Positions 28,481 through 34,869 of a stretch of 63,278 nucleotides of DNA are shown in pieces. This DNA is from Methylococcaceae bacterium UBA7658. GTDB taxonomy: Bacteria; Pseudomonadota; Gammaproteobacteria; Methylococcales; Methylomonadaceae. The stretch is from positions 1-63,278 of the forward strand of contig DLHW01000072.1 in the NCBI GenBank assembly GCA_002483425.1. The letters run 5' to 3'. Each line of letters begins with the position of its first letter. The stretch's first letter is position 1. The position numbers were made by a program, and so were the translations under genes. Below the pieces are notes generated by a model that saw only the letters and a list, made by a program, of their open reading frames with translations, did not search any database and was not told the origin of the DNA.

Positions 28481-31189
28481 TTAAAACCCGTAACTCCAGG
28501 TGAAGTTCAAGGAGTAATCCCGGTCAAGCTGGTAGCTGTTGTAGTCGGTATGAAGGGGTTGCAGCCATTCGAATTTGATGCTGTTGCCCGCGAATGTCCC
28601 GTGCGGGATGGTGACGTTCAAGCCCAGGCCTAAATCCCAAAACTGGCCGCCGTAATTTTCGGGCCGGTCGAAGGGGCCGACGTGGGTGGGAACAAACTGT
28701 ATGATCTCATCATTGTTGGTAAAATAGATGCCCGGATACCTGCCGTCGATCTCGCCTTGCCAGGTGTAAACGCCGCGCACGGTCGAACTCAGCCAGTCCG
28801 TCCATTGATAGCCGCCCCAAACGCTGCCCTGAAAGATATCGCCGAAGGCAAAGCCGGAATTGTTGACATGATCCAGACGCAGGGTGCCGGTGGCTTGCGC
28901 GCCCCATTGGAAGCGATCTTCGTTGCCGGTATAAGTCAGGCTGGGCTTGAAATCCCAGGTGCCGCTGCCCAACTGCATGCCGTAATGGATGGGGATGTTG
29001 CTGACAAACTTGCTGCCGGTCGTGGAGTTTTTCCGCTGCTTGATTTCCGCGTCGCCGCTGGGCGCGGTGCCGCCCACGCCAAGCGTGACGTGATGACGGT
29101 CATCGCCGTACAGCTTGAACAAGGCGTACAGCCCGGTGTCGCCCACGCCGCCGGTCTGGTGGGCATGCAAGCCGCTGGCGTGGTTATGCGTTGCGATCGT
29201 CTGACCCGGCAGCGGATTCATGGTCATGTCCATGTCCTGCCATTGCGGCATCAGCATCAAGGTCAGCCAATCGGCCGGGGCGTACATTAACTCCAGCATG
29301 TGCATGTTCATGGTCATGCGCTTGGGCGAAACCAAACAAGGCACGTCGCCGCAGCCTTCAAGCTGCATGGTCTCCAGATTGGCAATATCGCTTCCTAGTA
29401 GCACATTGCCGGCTTGTTCGCCGCGCATATAGCGGTAGCCCAGCATCACATCGCCCGCCGCTAAGGTGTGGTCGAACATGATCCCGGCCGGGGCTAGGCT
29501 GTGCTGGTGCAGGGCGTGACCGCTGTCATGGCTAGAGTGCCCGCCCGGATTCAGCGCGGCGAAATCGACTTTCAACGCGGCGTTGGCCGACCAAAAATCG
29601 AAGTCGTCGAAGGCTTGCCGTTGTTTGTTGCCTAGGCCTAAGTTAGCCTGGTGGGTGTAATATTCGAACCCGGCTTCAATGGCCACGCCCTTGGCTAATT
29701 GCTTGCTTACCGTCACCCCGCCGCTCAGTGCGCCGAAATCGGCCAGACGGTGGTCGCTGGAATAAAACTCCGGGATGCCCTTAATAACATTTCCGGTGGT
29801 ATTAGAGACATAGCGAACCAGGAACGGCGTATAAAAATCGGCTGCCGACTGGGAGTAATAGCGGAAGCGCGGCGTGACCGTCCAGCCTGCGCCCAAGGAC
29901 TGCACCCAGTCGCCCTCGAAGGTATGGGAACGGATGCCCCAGTCGTCGTGAGTAAAACGGTAGTTCACATGCAGGGCGGCGTCGAAGGGTTCGATATACT
30001 GGTTGAAGCCCAGGTTCCACTGGAACTGGTTGCGCTCTTCCGGGCGCTTTTCTAAGGTTGCAGGGGCGCCGTCTGTACCTGTATTACCTTGAACCACTTG
30101 AACAGGTTTATCCAAATCTTTCAAAGTATTTACTAAAGCATCAAACACATAAACTACTTTATAAGGGTTTGCTAGATAGCCTGTACTTCGGGTATAGGCC
30201 ATGCCTGCGGTCAGCGCCGCGTTTTTGTTGATCAGTTGGGTCAGGCCAAGATTCAATCCCCAGTCTTGCCGTTTACCGTATAGGGTCGCACCGGTTTGCG
30301 TGTAGTCTTCGCTGTAGGTGCTGACGATATGGGCGGGCGCATCCAGCAGGGGGATATGGAGAATTCTATTTCCGACTCCAGGAATTTCGGTGGCAACCTC
30401 ATCGGTGTAGCCTTCGGCATCGATAAAGCTGAGCGAATCCGGGTCCAGCGTGGCGAAGGTGTCGCTGTTGGTGTAGCTCAATCCGGCATTGAGGGTGGTG
30501 CGCTTCTGGTTAAAATCCATCTGACCACCAATATTAACGAAGCGGGATTCGTAATCGTTTTCCACCGAAATGCCGCCACCTATGTCCAAAGCGGCTTCAT
30601 CCCAAGCGTAACTCAACTTGAAGTCGCCCTGCTTGCGCGTTTCCGGCGAGGCCGCCGCCAAGACATGGGTGAGCTTGTTTAATATTTTCCCGCGCTTGAT
30701 AAGTCCGGTATTGGGATCGACTGCACCGTCATAGGTATTGCCTTTGCCATCTATATAAAATTGATTCGTTTGCGCCGCCCAAGGCGAAGCGCCGCCTGTT
30801 ATTGGAAGCACTCTATTACCTTTAGCAACGACGGGCGCCGTGCCGATTGGCGTGGCGCCGGACCAGGTGTCCTGGGTGTAGTTGAAGGCGAACTTGATCC
30901 GGTCGGTCAGGGTAATGCGGCTGCTGCCGTGCAAGCTGTCTACCTCGATGGGCTTAAAAATAGGCGAGACTTTTTTGTATTCGTTAACTTGTTTTTCTAT
31001 ATTGTATTCGCTGGCATAAATGTCCCGCTTGCCTTCCTGGTAGTGGCTGTATTGGAAATCTACGCTATCCCCGTCCTCCGCTTGGGCGGCGGGCTGGAAC
31101 AAGCCGGGCAAGACTAGAGCCGCCGTGCTCAAGGCTTGCAATGAGGGGATGATGCGGCATTGATGTTGGGTGCGATAGTCTTTTTTCAT
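28481..31189 (-). CDS. DUF3570-type outer-membrane fusion protein, copy F
   Basis: A 902-residue predicted outer-membrane protein, starting at 31189 with AAGGAG 6 bases upstream. The signal peptide ends PAAQAEDGD. First half: FQYSHYQEGKRD, IKFAFNYTQDTWSGATP, SPETRKQGDFKLSYAWD, LEKRPEERNQ, FEYYTHQANLGLGNKQR (the GGGGE motif of the other copies is replaced here). Then His linker HSSHDSGHALHQH, Cys loop EGCGDVPCLV, MTMNMHMLELMYAPADWLTL, HNHASGLHAHQTGG, YGMQLGSGTWDFKPSLTYTG and C-terminal NFTWSYGF. It follows lipoprotein copy 2 by 54 bases. Its sequence is G+C richer than the other copies over long stretches, suggesting a separate history. Function unknown. Confidence 0.82.
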   Translation of the reverse strand: MKKDYRTQHQCRIIPSLQALSTAALVLPGLFQPAAQAEDGDSVDFQYSHYQEGKRDIYASEYNIEKQVNEYKKVSPIFKPIEVDSLHGSSRITLTDRIKFAFNYTQDTWSGATPIGTAPVVAKGNRVLPITGGASPWAAQTNQFYIDGKGNTYDGAVDPNTGLIKRGKILNKLTHVLAAASPETRKQGDFKLSYAWDEAALDIGGGISVENDYESRFVNIGGQMDFNQKRTTLNAGLSYTNSDTFATLDPDSLSFIDAEGYTDEVATEIPGVGNRILHIPLLDAPAHIVSTYSEDYTQTGATLYGKRQDWGLNLGLTQLINKNAALTAGMAYTRSTGYLANPYKVVYVFDALVNTLKDLDKPVQVVQGNTGTDGAPATLEKRPEERNQFQWNLGFNQYIEPFDAALHVNYRFTHDDWGIRSHTFEGDWVQSLGAGWTVTPRFRYYSQSAADFYTPFLVRYVSNTTGNVIKGIPEFYSSDHRLADFGALSGGVTVSKQLAKGVAIEAGFEYYTHQANLGLGNKQRQAFDDFDFWSANAALKVDFAALNPGGHSSHDSGHALHQHSLAPAGIMFDHTLAAGDVMLGYRYMRGEQAGNVLLGSDIANLETMQLEGCGDVPCLVSPKRMTMNMHMLELMYAPADWLTLMLMPQWQDMDMTMNPLPGQTIATHNHASGLHAHQTGGVGDTGLYALFKLYGDDRHHVTLGVGGTAPSGDAEIKQRKNSTTGSKFVSNIPIHYGMQLGSGTWDFKPSLTYTGNEDRFQWGAQATGTLRLDHVNNSGFAFGDIFQGSVWGGYQWTDWLSSTVRGVYTWQGEIDGRYPGIYFTNNDEIIQFVPTHVGPFDRPENYGGQFWDLGLGLNVTIPHGTFAGNSIKFEWLQPLHTDYNSYQLDRDYSLNFTWSYGF

Positions 31190-31243
31190 TTTTTCTCCTT
31201 GTGCGACTTAACTGTCAAGTTTTCCGGACGATCGGAGCAGGTT

Positions 31244-31468
31244 TTAATAACAGCCACAACCACCCCCTTGCGCCGCGTTGCCGCCCGCCGCTGCCTCCCG
31301 GCTGCCGTAATTGTGCGCCCGCAGTGCGCTTTGCAAAGGGTAAGGGTCCAGAGCCATCTGCGGCTTGGCGAGGTTGCCGCGCTCCCAGGGTTGCAACGGG
31401 GCGCAGGCGGTCAAGGTTAAATTGACCACCAATAGCAAAAAACGGATTGGCCGTTGGGTTATTATCAT
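31244..31468 (-). CDS. Small DUF4266-like lipoprotein with Gly-rich CGCY tail, copy 2
   Basis: 74 residues, the same length as the copy at 26545-26769. Lipobox LTAC (NLTLTAC) gives an acylated cysteine followed by APLQPWERGNLAKPQMALDP and a tail SREAAAGGNAAQGGGCGCY. From WERG to the end only one residue differs between the copies, while many codons differ synonymously, so the protein sequence is under selection. The signal peptides are much less alike. An AGGAGAT site precedes the ATG. Here the tail codons read CAAGGGGGT rather than CAAGGAGGC, and the following barrel gene uses its own downstream ribosome site. Confidence 0.85.
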   Translation of the reverse strand: MIITQRPIRFLLLVVNLTLTACAPLQPWERGNLAKPQMALDPYPLQSALRAHNYGSREAAAGGNAAQGGGCGCY

Positions 31469-31496
31469 GCTGTTATCTCCTCGTTTTTAGTTTCGT

Positions 31497-31569
31497 AAGT
31501 TGGGTTAGGTGCACAAAATCAACCCTGCGAAAATTTCATTCAGACTATCTGTGCGCCGTAACCCAACTT
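31497..31569. repeat. Inverted repeat with AAGTTGGGTTA arms
   Basis: Eleven-base arms AAGTTGGGTTA (31497-31507) and TAACCCAACTT (31559-31569) flank about 50 bases. Inner parts GTGCACA and TGTGCGC also partly pair. A related smaller form is at 20941-20967. It has the look of an interspersed extragenic element. Confidence 0.6.
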
Positions 31570-31575
31570 GCGCGG

Positions 31576-31595
31576 CTTTTTATAAATATTATTTA
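31576..31595 (-). promoter_or_regulatory. Conserved 20-base AT-rich element upstream of the lipoprotein gene, copy 2
   Basis: Identical over 20 bases to 26827-26846 on the same strand, 108 bases before the lipoprotein ATG. The identity stands out because the surrounding spacer is not conserved. Probable promoter or operator; inferred. Confidence 0.5.
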
Positions 31596-31884
31596 TCCGT
31601 TCTTTTTTGTTTTTTCATAACCGCTTTACTGGTTAGATTAAATCTCTTGCGGAATCCAACGAAAAGAACAGCGGTTGTTGCCTGTATGTAAATTTCTGTT
31701 GAGCGCTCGCTCAGGATTTATCTGGGGTGACAAATTTTCTCATTACCGTTCTTCCGTAGGAATGCGTATCGGCGCTAAGACTAAATTCCCACATACAACG
31801 AGGGAACGAGAACAATCCAGTATTGAACGCACTAGGTAAATTAATGTTCCAGTCCATATAGAAATCAACCGATTTTTTTAATAC

Positions 31885-32346
31885 TTATTGATCAAACTCC
31901 ATAGTCAGCATGTTGCCAGTTTCAAGCCCTGAACCGATGGGGCCGGTAGCCTGTTCGCATGCTCCTCTGAGTTCATATGTATTCGCTGCTGCCGCAGAAT
32001 GCAGCACAATCAGCGCGACTCGATTATCGTTGCCAAGGATGGATTCCGATATATAAGCGCTGGGCAACCCGAAGAGAGTGCTGTCAGTTACGCTAAATCC
32101 GGCTGAAGAAAAAAAATCAAAAACGCCCGACAAGCCAAGTCTGAGGGTGCCTGCACCTGCGGTTTTTTGAATCCGGGCAACGACTCGGTCAGGTTCGCCA
32201 CTGCCGTCGTCGAAACACTCAAGATGCCAGACATCGGCCACAGGATTTGAAGCGGGCAATGTATCAACACCGATATCCGCCCAAATTACGCCGTTAAAAC
32301 ACAGTACAGCCGCGGCTATACCCCGTGTTACAAAAAAAGTTTTCAT
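31885..32346 (-). CDS. Small secreted two-cysteine protein, copy 2
   Basis: 153 residues: signal peptide (MKTFFVTRGIAAAVLCFNGVIWA) and a mature part with VWHLECFDDGSGE, VARIQKTAGAGTLRLGLSGV, ALIVLHSAAAANTYELRGAC and a C-terminal MLTMEFDQ. The two cysteines (in LECFDD and RGACEQ) probably pair. It is a close paralogue of the next gene upstream at 32588-33052. The beta-strand pattern suggests a small exported beta-sandwich; no named family is recognised. Confidence 0.75.
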   Translation of the reverse strand: MKTFFVTRGIAAAVLCFNGVIWADIGVDTLPASNPVADVWHLECFDDGSGEPDRVVARIQKTAGAGTLRLGLSGVFDFFSSAGFSVTDSTLFGLPSAYISESILGNDNRVALIVLHSAAAANTYELRGACEQATGPIGSGLETGNMLTMEFDQ

Positions 32347-32455
32347 GTTTAATCACCTCATATCTAAATTACTCCGCGCGTAATGAACATACGGCTACAG
32401 CGATCGTTAGTGATTCCAGTAGTCGAAGGCGGTTTTGAATTAGCTTTCATAAAAA

Positions 32456-32480
32456 CAGGCTTGCCATTGCGGCAAGCCTG
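32456..32480 (-). terminator. Strong hairpin terminator between the two small secreted genes
   Basis: Ten-base perfect arms CAGGCTTGCC (32456-32465) and GGCAAGCCTG (32471-32480) with a 5-base loop. On the minus strand TTTTT follows (32455-32451), ending transcripts of the 32588-33052 gene. On the plus strand CGCTTTTT follows, so it may act both ways. Confidence 0.8.
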
Positions 32481-32587
32481 CGCTTTTTAAGAGATACCGT
32501 AGTATCCGTACGTATTATTAATAACCAGCGGTAAGTGCCGATTACCAAAAAAGCGAATAAAACGGTTGGAACTGTAAATTAGAAAGC

Positions 32588-33052
32588 TTATTGATCGGAT
32601 TTCAAATAAATTTCGGTTCCGGTTTCGGTTCCCGATCCGACAGCAGCATCAGCGACTTCACAATGTCCTGTTACCGAGTAACCGTTTGCTGTGTTTGAGC
32701 TGTGACTGACAACTATGGCCAAATTGTCGCCATCCGCCGCCGTTTGACTAATCCATGCGCTGGATGCTCCGTTTACTGAGCCGTCGGTTGCCGAAACGTT
32801 GGTGGCGGTGACGGTGCCATCAAATACGCCGGACAAAGTTACCCGGAGGGTGCCGGCGAGCGAGGTTTTTTGGACTTGGGCGACAGCTCTATCCGCGTGG
32901 TTGCCGGTAAGGTCGTCGAAGCATTCAAGATGCCAAACATCTACCGCGTTCGCTGTGGCGGCAAAGGTTTCGGCCTCGGTATGCGCCCAAGTTGCGCCGG
33001 CAAAGCCAATAACGATTGAGGCTAAAGCTAGTTTCACTAATTGAATTTTCAT
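32588..33052 (-). CDS. Small secreted two-cysteine protein, copy 3
   Basis: 154 residues with a signal peptide ending GFAGATWA. The mature part shares VWHLECFDDLTGNHADRAVA, QVQKTSLAGTLRVTLSGVFD and LAIVVSHSSNTANGYSVTGH with copy 2; cysteines in LECFDD and TGHCEVAD probably form a disulfide. A strong terminator lies directly downstream, suggesting a single-gene, perhaps highly expressed, transcript. Family unknown. Confidence 0.75.
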   Translation of the reverse strand: MKIQLVKLALASIVIGFAGATWAHTEAETFAATANAVDVWHLECFDDLTGNHADRAVAQVQKTSLAGTLRVTLSGVFDGTVTATNVSATDGSVNGASSAWISQTAADGDNLAIVVSHSSNTANGYSVTGHCEVADAAVGSGTETGTEIYLKSDQ

Positions 33053-33216
33053 GTATTATTTCCTCGTGGTTTAGGCCACATTAGTATCACAAAGTAGACC
33101 GGTCACATCGTCCCGATAAGACCGGCTCGGACAAACCTGAATTTGTCCTTTCCGTTCGCTAATTCACTTATTAGGAGTGACTTAGCGGGGGCGGCTCCTT
33201 GCCGCCCTTTCTCGAT

Positions 33217-33253
33217 TAGCAGCTAAGCGCGGTAACGGGCGTTTAGCTGCTAA
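33217..33253. repeat. Hairpin after the STN-HEAT copy 2 gene
   Basis: TTAGCAGCTAA (from about 33217) pairs with TTTAGCTGCTAA (to about 33252), with CGC/GCG next to the loop. Together with the nearby GGCGGC/GCCGCC hairpin at about 33190-33211 it lies just past the stop at 33274, so it may end or protect that transcript. There is no long T-run. Confidence 0.45.
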
Positions 33254-33273
33254 AACTTTTGCGCAAGAAACAG

Positions 33274-34131
33274 TTATTTCTTCGCATTTTTTTCTAAATT
33301 GTTGAGTTTTGCTTGCGCGAAATTTCTGACATCCGCATTGGCGTCGGACAGTGCTTGCTCTAATAATTCGCGATTGCCGTAAATATTATCGACCGCCGCC
33401 ATCCGTACTGTTGTATCACTATCGCGCAAGGCTCTGACAATGATTTCGCCGGAGTTTTCTTTGTCCAAATTAACCATGGTGGCAATGGCTTGCGCTCTTA
33501 AGTCCGGGTCTTTATCATTGAAAGCGTCATCCAATACTTTTTGCACAGCCGGATCGTCTTTCCTGCCGACTGACGATAGATTGGCAATGGCCTCTTTGCG
33601 CTGTTCAATATCCTTGGACTTGGCTTGTTCTACCATCTTGTCCGATTGTTCTTGCAAGGATTGATCTATTCGTGCTTGCTCTTCGGGCGTACGCTGTCTG
33701 GGCTTTTTACGCGTTAGCGTAGAGAGCCGATCATAATCGACTGTCATCGCCCGGCAACTGCCGACGCTGGAGCCTAAGAGCCAAAATTCCGCCGGTCTAT
33801 CTTTTCTGGGCTTATGAGCGACAAGACCGACTTGTTTGGCGACTAAACAGTCCATGATTTGCCCCACATCAGCGCCCACGCACGTTGCCGTGACCGGCGC
33901 CTCCGGCAGGACAGAGTAATGAATTACTGCACCGGTTTTGGCGGCGATTGTTTTGAGAATTTGGCCTAACGGGGCGTCCCGGGTTTCGAGTTGCAGCGCG
34001 CTGTCACGCTCTTGCGTTTGGGTCAGTTGAATTGCCGGGTTGCCGATCACGGTAGCGCAATGGAGGAATGCCGCTAAAGTACAAGCACAGCAAAGCCCAG
34101 ATCGAAGTTTAAATACCGGATGGCGAAACAT
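33274..34131 (-). CDS. Periplasmic STN-domain and HEAT-repeat protein, copy 2
   Basis: 285 residues with the same layout as 10116-10985. A signal peptide (to about ATVIGNPA), then an STN-like domain with LETRDAPLGQILKTIAAKTG, SVLPEAPVTATCVGADVGQI and the cysteine pair C-X11-C (ATCVG...MDCLVAK), a third cysteine in SSVGSCRAM, a charged linker (about 140-175) and HEAT-like repeats DDPAVQKVLDDAFNDKDPDL, RAQAIATMVNLDKE, TVRMAAVDNIYGN and ADVRNFAQAKLNNL. The terminator of the sigma-54 RNA lies 59 bases upstream, so this gene is the first that could be reached by read-through from that RNA. Confidence 0.77.
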   Translation of the reverse strand: MFRHPVFKLRSGLCCACTLAAFLHCATVIGNPAIQLTQTQERDSALQLETRDAPLGQILKTIAAKTGAVIHYSVLPEAPVTATCVGADVGQIMDCLVAKQVGLVAHKPRKDRPAEFWLLGSSVGSCRAMTVDYDRLSTLTRKKPRQRTPEEQARIDQSLQEQSDKMVEQAKSKDIEQRKEAIANLSSVGRKDDPAVQKVLDDAFNDKDPDLRAQAIATMVNLDKENSGEIIVRALRDSDTTVRMAAVDNIYGNRELLEQALSDANADVRNFAQAKLNNLEKNAKK

Positions 34132-34183
34132 TGAATTAAAGCAATTTATAATAATTTTATACCCTTGTTATTTTCATCCTTCG

Positions 34184-34327
34184 AAAAAAGTGCGGGCCAA
34201 ATGGCTGCCCGCACCAGAGAGAGGAAGGATGCAAACTTATGCGGCGATAAACCCGTCATAAGCCGGTGAAGCAATACTGCATTAATTAGTACGAAGAACG
34301 GCGAACCGTCCAGACCGGGACTAATTA
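34184..34327 (-). ncRNA. Predicted sigma-54-dependent structured small RNA
   Basis: A transcript of about 144 nt is predicted from a sigma-54 promoter (34338-34353) to a terminator (34190-34214 plus U-run). The RNA would start at 34327, and from its second base AAUUAGU (34326-34320) pairs with ACUAAUU (34290-34284), closing a domain with ACGG-UUCG-CCGU (34309-34298). Then AUGCA (34282-34278) pairs with UGCAU (34233-34229) around CUUAUG/CAUAAG (34262-34257 with 34241-34236). No convincing reading frame is contained in it. It matches no RNA family I know. Confidence 0.55.
34190..34214 (-). terminator. Rho-independent terminator of the predicted small RNA
   Basis: Minus strand: eight-base arms GTGCGGGC and GCCCGCAC with a 9-base loop, followed directly by TTTTTT (34189-34184). 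A clear terminator with no annotated gene before it on that strand, which is why a small RNA is proposed. Confidence 0.82.
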
Positions 34328-34337
34328 CAAATTAATA

Positions 34338-34353
34338 AGCAATACATGTGCCA
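34338..34353 (-). promoter_or_regulatory. Sigma-54 promoter
   Basis: Minus strand TGGCACATGTATTGCT fits the -24/-12 consensus TGGCAC-N5-TTGCW, with GG and GC separated by exactly 10 bases. The predicted transcription start is 34327. Sigma-54 itself (rpoN) is encoded at 38699-40144. Confidence 0.75.
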
Positions 34354-34524
34354 ACAAATTTTAGGTTTTTATGTTTCGGCCTATTTTCCGGCAGTCTCCG
34401 AAAAAACAAAAAAAAACAGTAGCTTATATCTGTTAAGTCATGCCGGTATGAGAAAATCTAATAGGAGTTTGCGAGCAAAAAACGATGAAAATTCGACATG
34501 AATATTGCCCCTCAACTTGGAAAC

Positions 34525-34636
34525 TGTGTGATATGCCGCACTTTTTGAAAAATGTGCTCGCTCTACAAGCCTTACTGGGCGCGGGTTTCAAAAAAAAGTG
34601 CGGCATATCCCGCACCGGGTGTGTGATATCACACAG
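34525..34636 (-). repeat. Interspersed palindrome-plus-hairpin repeat, copy 2, with inverted ends
   Basis: On the minus strand the element starts with TGTGTGATATCACACA (34635-34620), then the hairpin GTGCGGGATATGCCGCAC followed by eight T's. After about 45 bases it closes with AAAAAGTGCGGCATATCACA, so the outer ends form inverted repeats. It is the opposite-strand relative of 20727-20775. Confidence 0.75.
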
Positions 34637-34745
34637 TTTTTTAGCGGAAATTTTTTGTGACGGCGTTCAAAAATTTGGGGAAGAGGTTAAATCTGAGTTT
34701 TTTGATGGGTTTGCCGGCTTCATATCGTTGAGACGGATGGTTTTT

Positions 34746-34773
34746 GGATTAACAAACCTAGGTTTGTTAATCC
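34746..34773. repeat. 28-base perfect palindrome
   Basis: Arms GGATTAACAAACCT and its exact reverse complement meet without a loop. It could extrude as a cruciform or bind a dimeric regulator. It lies in a gene-free stretch, so its target is not evident. Confidence 0.7.
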
Positions 34774-34869
34774 GACCATATCTAGGCACAGGATAAACCC
34801 GCAACCAAAAATCTTATGAAATTTCTGAACAAGTTGATTTCATTAATACCTTTAGGAGCACAAGTCACT

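Larger units (their letters stand above)
31469..31884. other. Spacer upstream of lipoprotein copy 2
   Basis: No gene is supported. It holds the ribosome site for the lipoprotein (31473-31482), an inverted repeat at 31497-31569, the shared AT-rich element at 31576-31595 and AT-rich sequence likely to contain the promoter. A short plus-strand reading at 31509-31691 has no features of a real protein. Confidence 0.55.

Noticed and set aside
28682..29290. A 202-codon plus-strand reading opposite barrel copy F
   Set aside because: It is the antisense of strongly conserved barrel motifs; similar readings appear opposite every copy because of codon bias, with no family features.
6357..31189. CRISPR array or simple tandem repeat
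   Set aside because: The recurring DNA segments correspond to conserved protein motifs in six long paralogous genes, not short direct repeats with spacers.
34184..34353. c-di-GMP or other known riboswitch
   Set aside because: The conserved core sequences of the GEMM and other classes I know are not present, and the region ends in a terminator before any coding start, so it is described as an unknown small RNA.
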